Assembly (NCBI GenBank): GCA_013399875.1
Contig: VXAZ01000953.1
Coordinates: forward strand, 2,665,890 to 2,729,889
Length of the DNA: 64,000 nt
Direction of reading: 5' to 3'
DNA from: Gymnorhina tibicen
Taxonomy: Eukaryota > Chordata > Aves > Passeriformes > Artamidae
Part shown: in pieces, positions 12,571-24,800 of the stretch
How positions within the stretch are numbered: the first letter of the stretch is position 1
Layout: every line of letters starts with the position of its first letter
Translations under genes and position numbers: made by a program
Notes under the pieces: generated by a model
The model's input: only the letters and a program-made list of their open reading frames with translations
Database searches by the model: none
Told to the model about the DNA's origin: nothing

Positions 12571-14860
12571 AAAGCGCTGTCTTTGGGCCTCTCCCACATC
12601 ATACACCCATTCTGGAGGAAGATACAGCATCCCTTCTCCTTCCCTGGTTTTTGTGCATGCTCCAATTTCTCTGCAGACCTCCCACTCCTGACAGGATGAA
12701 GTACTCTCTGTACCAGGTGTGCTAGGTCCCATTGTCCCAGCCCAGGAAGGGGCTTTTCTAATATGGCAGACTAGGCTGAAAGCTCATACAATTCACAAGG
12801 GCTCAGTGGAGACAAAAAAGAGATGAATTGACCCCCTGCATTCAGACTTCCCGCAAGATTTGCCGAATTTCTCAATGGCAATTGTCATTTTACTCTCAGA
12901 GGGAATAGCTTTGTCTCTTCCCCTTCCCTCTGCCCCAAGAATCGATACGGCTTCTACAGAGAACAGCTTTTCCAAACAACGCTTTGTCCCCTAGGCCTTG
13001 TCTGCAGTAAGAAAATTGGTAAGCAGGTTTCTTTTCCTGCTCTGCAAGGAGCAAAATAAGATGCTGGATAGGAAATGTAACACACACATCTTTACCCAAG
13101 GATGAGAGAGGGTCTCCTGGTCCTTCATCATCTACACAGTAGCTTTTAACATTACTGGATGTTGTCAGTCAAGGCAAATGGTTTCGCTCTGGTTGAGTTT
13201 GGCTATATATGTCAACACAGACTTCAAGCTGGCCTTTCTCCTAATGTTTAAAGTTAGATGACTCATCTGTGACCCAGGAAGAAGCGGAAGATGCATTACC
13301 TTGCATCTTGACACCGTGAGAAAGGTCATTTTACAAGCAGCTATAGTGTACTCTTTCTAAATCCCTCCTTGAAAAATAATCATATTTCTCCTCTAGAGGC
13401 AAAGCTTTCAGCTTGCCAGTATGGCACTGAGGGGGCTTATTGTTTTATTATCAAGATTCTGAAGTCTCACAGTCAGGAACTCCAGTGTTAGGGCAGTACT
13501 GAAAGAGACTATTTTAGCAAAAAATATCCAGCTTTAGCCATCATGTGAAAGGTGTAGTGAGAAGATACTAAGCTAGCCCTGGGTAGCACCTTTGAAGTCA
13601 TCATTAAAATTCCACTGTTGAGCTTCCTGGTGATATGTCCATCTCTGATGGAGTTGTACCATTCCAGCCAACCAGCAAACCCTGCTCATATAAGCAGGGC
13701 ATCCAACCTACAGGCTTAATGCCCAACATGCACAAGTCCTCACATGCACCCACACACGTGTCTTAAAAGACAATTATATACTGGCTTACATATAAGAGCT
13801 TCTATTTGTGGGCGAGCAGTAAAAATAATCCTCTACCCCTGCCAAAACCAAACAATATGACCTGGGGAAATATGTCAGCCTGTTTGTCTAATTTAGATGA
13901 TGCTGGGCACACACTGGTGGGTGTACCTTGTAAACCTAATACAAGCTGCAACAGAGGAGGCTGGATACCCCTGAAATAGCAGTCTAAGTGCTTGTTGTAT
14001 AATGTAACAGCATGGCTTGTGCAATTTCACCACGACTACTTGCAATCCTTAAGGCTGAATAAATACAATACAGGCTTGAACCACAGAGAGAGCAAATGAA
14101 CGGGCAGGAGAAACAGAGGACTGTTAGGTTTATTATGTCCTCAGTTACTGGAAAAAAAAAACCATTACCAACTTGATTTTCATGCCTGCTAACAAATGTT
14201 TTGGACTAATTTCTAACACAGAATCCTCTCATTGCAAATAAAGTAATTCTGAAGCTTGTGACCTATTTTCTGGTGGCAGATATCAGAATCCTTATCAGCT
14301 AACCTGCTCTGACACTTGCTTTTCCATGAAAGAGAAGAGGAAGCCGCAGAAAGTATACGTCAGAAATGGATTCTGAGTTCAGGATGGGCCAAGTGGGAAC
14401 CTTGTGTTTCATTCTTCTCCAACAGGCTGGACTTTGAAGCAGGACAGGATTTGGAAGCAGCTGCAGAAAGGATTTTGAAGGAAGAAAAAACTTTGTAAGA
14501 GGAGCTGCTGAAAAACTAGTGGGTTCTCAGGAAAATAGCTGTGCCCACATGCAGCCCAAGAGTGCATCGTTTTGTCTCTCTTTGCTTGGTAGCACAAGCA
14601 TTGAGTTTGTTTTGAGGCTTTATCCAGGCATAGCTCACCTCTGGGTCATACATTTCCTGCATTTTGGTGAAAGTACTTTTAACACCTCAAATCATCAGGA
14701 TCTCAAGTTCCATCTGGTGGCCATCTCACTCCAAAGACACCAGGACTGATATCTGAACATAAGAGGATCCACAGAGCTCAGCCCCATAGCAATACTATAG
14801 CACTTTGTATCCTGAAATGCTCTTCTAATTTAGCATTTTCATTGCCAGAGCAACGATTGA
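12571..14860. other. Intronic DNA, no recognised element
   Basis: No repeat, RNA gene or supported coding segment is seen. The frames present are under 90 codons. Confidence 0.5.
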
Positions 14861-14869
14861 AGCATAGCA

Positions 14870-14990
14870 AAATTAAGGAATTCATTTAAGATGAAACAAA
14901 AAGACCTGTGGTAAAGCAGGAAGCTCAAACTCCAGCTCCCAAGTCTCAGGTTAGGATTCCATCCTGCTTCCTCCACGGTCTGAGTCTGAC
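14870..14990 (-). repeat. MIR-type SINE remnant
   Basis: GACCTGTGGTAAAGCAGGAAG, then TCCAGCTCCCAAGTCTCAGG and ATCCTGCTTCC match the inverted MIR tail 'agtctgtggcagagcaggga..gaacccaggtctcc(c/t)aagtccca...accatcctgc'. Confidence 0.45.
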
Positions 14991-17900
14991 ATCTATATCC
15001 CAGCTGAGACACCTACGAGGTAGCTGTGAAGGCAACTGAATGCCACTGAACTGAGCCAACGCATTACCCACAACCCTTCTCACATCTTATCCCTCCAGGT
15101 CTCTCTGCTGATCCCTCTTCCTTTATTACTTGCTCTTTGTCCACTTTCCTAGGATCTCTTTTTGCTTCTTTCTCATCTTGCAAGGGCAAAGATGCACATC
15201 AACTATGCAGAACAGAAAGGAAACATCCACAGGCTGCTGAACTTGTTCATTGGAAGCAAATAGCCACAGCAAAGAACAGCCCTGTCCCTCACAAACCTGC
15301 CTTCAGACAACAAATCAAAGGCACTTAAGCTGGCATTAAACCACCTTGGGCTTTTGGAGCTTGCTGGCAGAAAAATAAAAGCTGGAAGAGAAAAGGGAAA
15401 AAGGGAAAGGAGTGAGGTAAGCAGGAGAAAAAAATCCCAAACCTCACAAGTAAACTAAAGAAGTCAGAGGGACAACACAGCCATGACTTTGGTGTTTGCC
15501 TTGATAAACATCACTCCCCATGTGGACTCTGAGGAATCACCATCCACTCCCCTCACTCCCTCCCCTCTTTGGTCCCCCACTCCTGTCTCCTTCCCCCATT
15601 CCCTGGGACACATGCAGCACTGTGCCTCCCTGCCTTTACCACTCTTTCAAACACACCTTTTTCCCTCCAGCAACCCTTACCCCTCAACTACATCCTGGTC
15701 TCAGGCTCCTTTTCTTCCACAGGCCTTGACAGAAAGAAGCAAGTCTGAAATTAGCTGTTATTCAGTCCCAAATTGCTGACCCTTGGGGGCAGGGACTGCT
15801 GTATGCACTTATAGTGTCCCCATCACCACTTAATGCCTTTTGATATTGCTACAGGAAACACATCTGAAGCCAGAAGGGGTCATTTGGGCTAATACAACTT
15901 CCAGGATAACATGGACTGGAAAGCAACTCACTCAGCAGTTTCAGCACTGTGCAGAGAAAGTTGTTTGCATTACATCATCTCTCAGAAAGGTATCTAGTTT
16001 TGCCTAAAAGACTCCAGCTGAAGCACTGTCTACCATAAACCCAGTCAGACCAGCTGGTATCGTCCTTTTTAACTTCTGCCTCGTCTTTAGTACAAATTTG
16101 TCTGCCTTCAGCTTCTGATCAGCATGTACCATCATGCTTATGCCTAAAATCATCACACTGTCAGGACTTGTCAAAACCTTTCTTTCTCTTTAGGAAAAAT
16201 GCCACAAGTTCACTTTTTTTTTTCCACAGGAAAAATGCCACAAGTTACTTTTTTTTTTTTTCCACAGGAAAAAAAAAACCATGCTCAGATGAGAGGCTTT
16301 CCTATGAAATAAAGATATTGGGAAAAAACCATTTTGTTTAGGAAGTGTGAGAATTCTTTTCTTCACTGAGGCTGAAGTCCCTTGCTTTGATAAGAACAGA
16401 GAGTTTCTGGTGCTGCTACACAGACTTTTTGTTTGAAATGCAGAAATTTAGACTGGACATATGGAAAAATTTCTGTACCAGGGAGGCTGCAGCAGGTACT
16501 CCAAGTAACTGCAGGACATGCAACCTTGTCAAGGCTCAGCTAGGTAAAGCCATAGTGACCTGATCTATCATGGGTAGCTGATGTATTTGAAGAGGAAGCC
16601 AAACTTTGTGACCTCCAGCGGCCCCTCCCAGCCAGCACGTCTGCAGTTCTACGAAATGCAAGTCAAAACAAAATACTCCAGCTTACCCGAAACTAAGCAT
16701 TTCCCCAAGCCTTTTTCACGAAATTATAGTATCAAGGAAATGGTGCTTTCCAGGGTAAACTTGGACAGTGTTTTAGCAGGAGCTATAAATATACTCTTGA
16801 ATTCAACTCCTGAGCTTTCCTTAACGCGGGAAAAGCACATTTAGCTCTCTTCACTTTTGCTTCAGCCCATTCCTACCTATGTAGAGATGTAGAGTATTTT
16901 AGTAAGAGTACGATGGTGCACTCCATTTTTTTTTTTTTCATGTGAGAGTGGAAGAAAAGCTAATTTGCTGCAGAATATCATATTAAAGCACATCAGAGCA
17001 GTCCCTATACAACACCCAATTCCCAAGCTGCAGTGCCTCGTTTTTTCCAGAAACTCTTTGGGAAAAAACTCAACATTTTTGTTCACAGAATTTCAGCTGA
17101 AAATTCTTTTGAGATAGTCTTTTCTATCAAAAAGCTGTCAGCTTTCCCACTGAAGTCTGGAACAGATCCAAAGTGACAATTTTTTCCTCTGTTTTGCTTT
17201 AAAGTGTCATATTCCTATTTTTTTTTGGGGGGGGGAGTGGAATAAAAGCAAACGTGACAAAGTGACATTTCCACTCCAGCTATCATTTTGTTTCTCGTCT
17301 TTTTTTTTTAAGTTGAGAAAGAGAAATGGAATATTTTCAGTCAAAATGTTGATTTTTAAACAGTTTGTTTCAAATTCCCCCTTGGAAAACCCTTTTTTTT
17401 TCCCCCTTAACAGGACTGATGTTGTTCTCCTTCCCAGAAAAGTTCATTTTCAACACTTCTATGTTTCTTTTTTCCCTGCAGGAACACTTTCTGCGCATAA
17501 GAAATTCAACCTATGCAAATTCATTTCTCTGCCTTCGCCGTTAATTGGGCAGACATGGGCCGCAGGAAGGGTCCTGGGAAAACCCCTCTTCAGTTTGTGT
17601 CAGGGATCTAAAGACAGGCTGGAATCTCTCTCCAGCTGACAAGGGTGGGACCCACTGCCTCTGAGCACACTTCACATCTACCACAGTGCACATCCAAACA
17701 TGAGGGAGAGTGCAAAAGTTACTGGAGTGTCAGTAGCTGCAGACAAGTTCTGCAGCAACCTTTTGTTGGTGGCTGACAACAAAACTTCTTCCAGAGTTTG
17801 TAGTCAAACACATGTGGCTTTGATAGTCCTTAGAACTCTCTAGAAAGCCATACTGCCAGAAATAAATGAGATGTTTCAGGCACAGTGAGAGACCCTGCTG

Positions 17901-20065
17901 ACTGAGTGCATCCTTATCCTGCCTTCCTCATCCTAGAGAACCTGGCTATCAAATTTTGTTCAGCAACCCAGTGCCCCAGTGTCACTTTGCATATGAGAGG
18001 TAAAAGTCCTGTTTGGTCAAGAGCAAAGATCCACAGCCAAACTTAATGCATTTTACTTTGGTGCCAGGACTTATGGAAATGTAGAACTTCCAAACTTCTT
18101 AGCAAAGTTTACTCTGCTGCACGATCCTTCTTTATATTTAATCCACACAGTGATGGTAATGTGGCTAGAAATATTTGCCAGCGAGGGATTGAGTGGGTGT
18201 GAAACGGCTTTGCAGAATTACTGCTAGACTATTTAATTTTGACTTTAGATACATATGCTTCTCCCTGCTTCTACACATTGCTCACTTCATCGCTTTGGCT
18301 TCAAACCTTACCTAGAACAGTCCTGGTCAAGCTTTCCTGGTTTTTTCTTGTATTCAGTCTTGGTTCATGAAGTGCTGTCTCTTGAAGGACATTTCCAAAC
18401 CCCTGATTGCAGATCCACCACTCAGCAGCATTCTATCCATTTCCACTGAGAAAAATTGATTAGTCAGTCCTTAGTTCCCTTTCCCTGGAAGGCATGTGGA
18501 GGCAGCACATAGCAAATCAAGAACTAATGCATCTGCTAGAAGAACTTTGCCAAGGATAAGTCTTGCATTAACAACTTAGCTAGAAAACTGCCTATGTAAC
18601 ATATAAAGCATTAGGAAATGCCCACTGGAGTATCCCTCAGAACGTCAAGGTTACTTACTGGTCCAAACAATCTGGCAGCTTTCCTGATTGCTATTTATGT
18701 TGCACCTTCATTTTTATATTTTGAAACAAGCAGAGCTTTTAGCTTTAGAAGTGGCACCTGCAATGCTGAACTCACATCTGCTGGTAAATATTATGGAGGA
18801 GATTACTGGTGGAGATGCTGCTGCTACTGCATCCATTGCAATTCCACACATGTAGAGGCCCTTGCTTTTTTAACCTCATATCTATTCATCCAGACAGCCA
18901 GATTAGCAAAAGGAGAGGTTAGAGCACCTCCTGGCCACCTGGTTTAGTGCAGTGCCTAACCCTCTCTCTCTGGTTTAGCATCAACCTCCCTCTACATCTT
19001 CTTTCCCATCTGTCAGCATGATCTTCCAACCTGCAACACAGAACCTAGCTGAAATAAGAGACAGCTCCATTAAGCATTACAGAAAGTTGTGCATGAAAAC
19101 TAATTCAGAGTCCAGACCCTTGTGCCTAAAGGAAGCACAGTTCTGTGGGTGTGGGGAAAACAAGACAGAGAAGTCAGAGAACACCAGCTACAGGATAAGC
19201 ACATTCTGTCCTTATGCTCTTTCTTCAAAGCAAGAGGAGAATGTAACTCTTGCTAATGTCAACGTGAAATATTTTGTACCCTGAGAAAGGTGAGGGAGCA
19301 TGAAGTAACTCCTAGCACCTTCCCCAAGAACTGAGGAATCAAGCTGTTTGGTGTCTACTCCAGGTGTTAAAAAAAAAAAACAAAAAAACCTCCAAAAAAC
19401 CAAAAACCCTCAACTGCCCAGCTAAGACAGAAAGAAATGCTGGAGCATTTTGAACAAATGCTGGGTTAAACATTGAGTTGCAGTAATATCTTGGGAAAAC
19501 CACTGCTCTCAACAAGCACTATGTTTTTAAAGGCAGAAGTGATACCAGGCAGAGCTGAAACACTTCAGACAAGTTTTAAACTCAGTTCTGCTGCAGTGAC
19601 ACAGCCTGTTGACCACTTCCCTATGCACACAAGCCACATAAAGAACTCCCCTTAGCTGGTCCTCCTCCTGCCTCCCTCCTTAGTGCTTCAGAGCCATCTC
19701 CCAACCTCACACACCCTCACTTCAAGAGGAGTCAAGAAACATGGCATGTTTTCAAGGCTAGATGTGAACAGAAAGTGTACCAGAGCCATAAAGGGAAGCA
19801 CTTCCCAGTGCAGGGTTATGTGCTGCCCTTGCATGGAATCCATGTTCTCCAAGGCATGTAGGGTCACTAACAATCCATGGGTCTTCACAGTTCTCTCATG
19901 TGCCTGCACGCACACAAGCACCCTGCTGTTAAAGAAGACACAGATGATCACACCTCCATGGTGTTTACACAACACTGATAAACTCTGTTACCCCAGGTCA
20001 TAATAACCTGGCAAACTGCCTTTGCTCATATTTATACTCAACAGCTCCCCAGTACTGGGGACTCT
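14991..20065. other. Intronic DNA, few features
   Basis: The notable features are the short tandem duplication at 16192, a T7G9 junction at 17220-17236, and A- or T-rich tracts near 16921-16939 and 19369-19400. Open frames up to 125 codons (17262-17639) are T-rich low-complexity sequence. Confidence 0.5.
16192..16275. repeat. 36-38 bp tandem duplication with poly-T spacer
   Basis: AGGAAAAATGCCACAAGTT is repeated at 16192 and 16228, each copy followed by a T-run and TCCACAGGAAAA. A third start (AGGAAAAAA) is at 16266. The copies differ mainly in T-run length, as expected from slippage. Confidence 0.85.
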
Positions 20066-20735
20066 GAGCTAGCCAGACCCCAGGAGTGGGTGTGTGTGTA
20101 GTAGTCTGACCAAACAGGGGCACCATAGCTGCATTATACCGCTGAAGAGCCAAGGAAACCGAGCTAGCCAGACCCCAGGAGTGTGTGTGTGTGTAGTAGT
20201 CTGACCAAACAGGGGCACCATAGCTGCATTATACCGCTGAAGAGCCAAGGAAACCCAGCTAGCCAGACCCCAGGAGTGTGTGTGTGTGTAGTAGTCTGAC
20301 CAAACAGGGGCACCATAGCTGCATTATACCGCTGAAGAGCCAAGGAAACCCAGCTAGCCAGACCCCAGGAGTGTGTGTGTGTGTAGTAGTCTGACCAAAC
20401 AGGGGCACCATAGCTGCATTATACCGCTGAAGAGCCAAGGAAACCCAGCTAGCCAGACCCCAGGAGTGTGTGTGTGTGTAGTAGTCTGACCAAACAGGGG
20501 CACCATAGCTGCATTATACCGCTGAAGAGCCAAGGAAACCCAGCTAGCCAGACCCCAGGAGTGTGTGTGTGTGTAGTAGTCTGACCAAACAGGGGCACCA
20601 TAGCTGCATTATACCGCTGAAGAGCCAAGGAAACCCAGCTAGCCAGACCCCAGGAGTGTGTGTGTGTGTAGTAGTCTGACCAAACAGGGGCACCATAGCT
20701 GCATTATACCGCTGAAGAGCCAAGGAAACCCAGAT
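20066..20735. repeat. 95-bp minisatellite, 7 tandem copies
   Basis: The block AGCCAGACCCCAGGAG recurs at 20071, 20166, 20261, 20356, 20451, 20546 and 20641, exactly 95 bases apart. Each unit carries a short GT run, GTAGTAGTCTGACC, CAGGGGCACCATAGC and GCATTATACCGCTGAAGAGCC. By eye copies 2-7 are identical. Copy 1 differs at one base of the GT run and at the junction (CCGAGCT rather than CCCAGCT), and the last copy ends CCCAGAT. This homogeneity means recent expansion or conversion, so copy number is probably polymorphic. Confidence 0.97.
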
Positions 20736-22640
20736 AGGACAAAAGTCCTCAGCACAAGTATAAAAATGTGACCTCTCTGAGTAACCTCCCCACCTCCAAG
20801 CAGAGGGGCAAAAGCTGTCTAATCCATGCTTTTTCCTATGGTGGGCTGCAGTTTTCCTCTTAGGGCCTTGACAAAAGAAAGAAATACACAGTAAGGTAAT
20901 CTGTTAGTAGAGACTTATGTTTAGGGGTTAGACTAAACCAAACTGAACTGGTTTAGCAGTGCAGCAGTGAAGCAGAGATATCAGCCTTCAGAGAAAACCT
21001 TGCAGGGTTTGTGCAAGATGCAGTAGTGAGAAGGGCATGGCATGGATGACACTGAGTTAGTCTGGCGGCAGAATCTCTTAGTGCACAGCTACACTAACTA
21101 CACACTAGTACAGATCAGTACAATAGAGAGTCTGAGTCACCGTCACGAGCCAGATGGATGAAGACAATCACGGCGCCAAGTCATGGCAGAAGAGAGTGGA
21201 GTAAGCAAATGGCACCCAAACCTCCCCAGCCAGAGGGCGTGCACAAGAGGAAAAGGGAAGCAGATCACAAACTGGCGTAAGGCTGTGCTTTGCAAATCTG
21301 GGGAAGGGCACACCACTACAAGTAATTTTGGAGTGTATCTAATGAACCCAGATCAGCTACTGCTGAAGCAGAGGCTAGCAGAGAGAGAGGAGGACAGGGG
21401 CTCCAACACATTAATCTGGACTGAAGCCAAAAGAGGCCACTGCTGCATGGGACCCACTGCAACACCTAGGAATTGATACCTTTCCATCAAAGGATGGGCT
21501 TGATAGAAATGTTATTACACAAGGCTACTGTAGAGCATCTGGTATACACTCACAGGATCAAAATTCCAAGTCTGAGAGGTAACTGGATAGCCAACTTTTT
21601 CAAGCCATAGACAGCCATGAAAGGAAGTCCAGGCTTTATACATGTTCCATGTGCTGCTCAGGTCAGCGGAAGCACACTTAACACAGTTGTTTAGCTCTGC
21701 CCTGGCCTGGTTTATTTACCTGCTTTGTTTGGGCTGCCATTTCCATGGCTTCACCTCATATGGAGGCCTTTTCAGTTCAGTTAAAATGAAGCAAACACCA
21801 CAGACAGCATAAAACAAGACGTACAAACTCTCAGTGTTGGCTGTGAAGGTGGGGCCTACTAGGCATGCCCTCAACCCTTGCAGACATCAGATGACCCTGT
21901 CAAGTCTTGCATGCCCAGCATACAATTCCTGTAATCACCTTTTTCTCTTTGCTCTCCTGTGGCTGGCCTTGAGCCTCTCTTTTTGATACATCCCAGCTTC
22001 TCGTGTTGTGTAACTCATCCAAAATGCAGTTGTCTAAGGAGGTCTGCAGCTGTTGTGGGGGATTGCAGGATAAGAGAGAAGCCCTGAGGCCACACCATGT
22101 TCAGGATGGTGCTGCCAGGGAGGGCCTGCTACACCACTCAAGCCCCACCTAAATAGTTGCTCCTTTTCACTGGATCCTGTTCCCCTGCCCTGCCCCCACC
22201 CCTTGCATTTCTTGATTGGGACCGAGATCTGGTGTTGGGAAGGATCTGTACACATTATTTTGCAGGACAGTCAAGTTGAGAAGGTATCTAAGATTGAGCT
22301 TCTGGTGCAAAGAGAGCTCCAGGGCTTATGCAAAACTGCTCTTCACCCTGGGCAAGGTGGAAGACTCAAATATAATGAACACAATAGAAGCCAATTCTTT
22401 ACAAAGCTGTTGAACGTGGAGGAAACCAGAAAACAGAGGGACCTCAGACTGTGGTAGCAGTTCAGTGTCATCAGACCAGGTCTGAGCCTGGACTCAGGAG
22501 CTCAGAAGGACAGATACCACATGACTGGGCTCCATCCTCATTCCTTTTTGTCTTGGTGCACAAGAGAAAGAGCAGGATGGGAAGTTGGGCTGATCATTAG
22601 AAAGCACTTTTAATCAGACCTTCATGAAGATCACAAAGTC
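20736..22640. other. Intronic DNA, no recognised element
   Basis: Ordinary sequence to the right of the minisatellite, with no repeat or coding support. Confidence 0.5.
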
Positions 22641-22770
22641 ATCAGCTTGCAGTGACGGATTGCCAAGGACTCCATGATGAATGCATTCGCAAATATTGCT
22701 GCAGAATAATTTCCTTCCGTCGCCAGAGCACTCCAAACAAATTAGATTCCCTCTAATCACATCTCCTGTC
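22640..22770. promoter_or_regulatory. Candidate conserved non-coding element
   Basis: It contains AATGCATTCGCAAATATTGC, followed by AATTTCCTTCCGTCGCC and AATTAGATTCCCTCTAATCAC, the last having an inverted TTAGA/TCTAA pair. It is repeat-free with POU- and homeodomain-like cores. This is motif texture only. Confidence 0.25.
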
Positions 22771-24560
22771 TCTGGATGAGGAAAGATGGGCCCGTCAGCA
22801 CAAACGCATTTAGGGGGCGGGCAGTGGAGGGGAGAGAGTGGGAGGTAAGGGGTGAGATGCAGTGATGCAGCAGGCAGGCAGATGAGGTGCTGGAAAGCTG
22901 CCCAGCTTTGAGGACAGTCTTTGAGCAGTGGTGTGGATACACAGTAATCCCAAGCATGTTAACAACCCTCCCCCTGCTTGCACACACAACATGAATGCTA
23001 GAGGATAGAGTAGGAAAAGCCAGCAATTCACCTGGAATTTTACAATAGTGCAGAGTAAGAGGAAGGAGAATAAATGCCAGCATCATTTATGCCAGAGGGT
23101 GCAGCCCTCACTGAAGTTACTGAGATGAGTATAAAAGCACTTTCTGTCATGAGGCAAAGCTTGTGCAGCTTTCCAGTGTCTTTCCTGTGCCCTACCCCTT
23201 GCTGGGGTTCTTGAATTAGTGAACCAGAAGATTTGCTGATAATCCAGTGCAGGTGACTCACAAGATGTGGTATTAGGATGGGGACCTAGTTGGGAAACAT
23301 TAATTAGTGCCAGGTGGACATTATGCCATTCTGGAAGTATTCAAGAAAGGTGACAGCTCTTTTAATTCATACTAAGTCTAAGCATATTAGTTTAAACTCT
23401 TTGAAATCAGGGATACAACAGGCCTTAAGTTTAAAGACAAACAAAGGAGGAACAGCACCGTGTTCTTAAAAATGGAAAGAACTATACAAAGGAGAATGGT
23501 CTAAGTAAGATGTCTGAAGGCTACTGTACTTCTCTACACCACATTTAGAATAAATGCTGGAAGCTGGCCAGAAAAATTATTGCAGAGTAGCATGCTCATG
23601 CCGATATCATGTCTATCATCTACAATTTTCCTGAATGCATGAATTAACCCAACAATAGCTTTCTCCTCCCTTGCCTGAAAAATAAAGTGTCACTGCTTAG
23701 CGGCTGACCTGACAAGTCACAGGACTGGACAAATGCAATCCACGGAGGTAAGTTGATAATACAGCAAGCTGAACATTTCCTTTATTCAGCTATTCTCCAA
23801 CATTGGCTTGAGAGCCATTTTTGCTAGGAAATTGGAGGAGCCTGATATTCTGAGAAAGCTGATTTTGCCACATTTTCACACATAGGGTATGCGAGAGTGC
23901 AATATGGTGGAGAAGACAAGGATCATGTGCACATCCTCTGAATACAAAGCAGTAGGAACAGGCTGAGAGAGTTCAGTTCAATGCAAAGTCTAAGAAAAGT
24001 AAGTAAGGAAGACTGTGACACACACTGCGCTTGCAGGCCTGTGCGTTATCTGTTGAAGGGCTTGAGAGTTGTGTTTTATTCATTTCCCTGCTCAGAGGAG
24101 CTAGGGTAGTTTTTGGCTTCTCACTCCCTCGCTGGTACCAACTTTCTGTTCACAGTCCCCATTTCTGGCAGCTCAGAAACTCTGCCAACAGCTCTCTACT
24201 GAAGAAAAAATGTAAGCCCAGTCCATGCCCCTTTTAATTAGCTTTGAGATCTGAAACTGAGTGAACCGACACAGAAGAGAGAAAGTAAAGACCAAGTCTT
24301 GTTTCAAATACAGCAGGGAGAGAGCTGTGGAATGGTGAGCGGGGGGAGCAGAGGAAGGAGAGGGGAGCTGCCGCCTGAGCAATTGGCCCTGTTTGCTCTC
24401 CTGGAAGCCTCTGTGTGCTTTTCCTCCAACGTGCACTGGATTTATATAGGGGGCAAACCCTTATGGGCCAGTGAGCTCAGAACAAGGCTTGGGGCAATGA
24501 CATGACAGACTGCTGCCAGCTTCCCCTCCTCTTGTCCACTCATGCTCCCCTTCGCACTCT
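22771..24560. other. Intronic DNA, no recognised element
   Basis: A GC-box-like GGGGGCGGG lies at 22813-22821. Otherwise I recognise no feature, and frames here are under 110 codons. Confidence 0.5.
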
Positions 24561-24800
24561 GGCACAGCAGGGCCTCCTTATCAGGTATGATAAGCAGCAT
24601 TCCAGCGCACAGCTGGCATGCTTCCAGCTCACGTTCCAGGAGCCCGGCCGGGCGCTGCCGCTGTGTGAGCACACTTTAATAAAACCCTGATTTTTATCTG
24701 AACATTTTATTAATCCAAGCTCAGCCGTTTGCCAAAAAAGCCAACGCATTGAATATGCCAATGTGCATTCTCTCCAGCTTCTAATGCCAGTGTACCTCTG
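24560..24800. promoter_or_regulatory. Candidate regulatory element with GATA inverted repeat
   Basis: CTTATC and GATAAG face each other at 24577-24582 and 24589-24594, six bases apart, making a palindromic GATA site. The following 200 bases are CpG-containing and repeat-free, with CAGCTG at 24608-24613 and AT-rich homeodomain-like cores (24677-24715). Conservation was not tested. Confidence 0.35.

Noticed and set aside
20104..20125. CTCF site in each minisatellite unit (CAAACAGGGGCACC)
   Set aside because: One base is missing from the AGRKGGC core, so the spacing does not fit the motif.
20066..20735. A CRISPR array
   Set aside because: Whole 95-bp units repeat without unique spacers, and the setting is a vertebrate intron.
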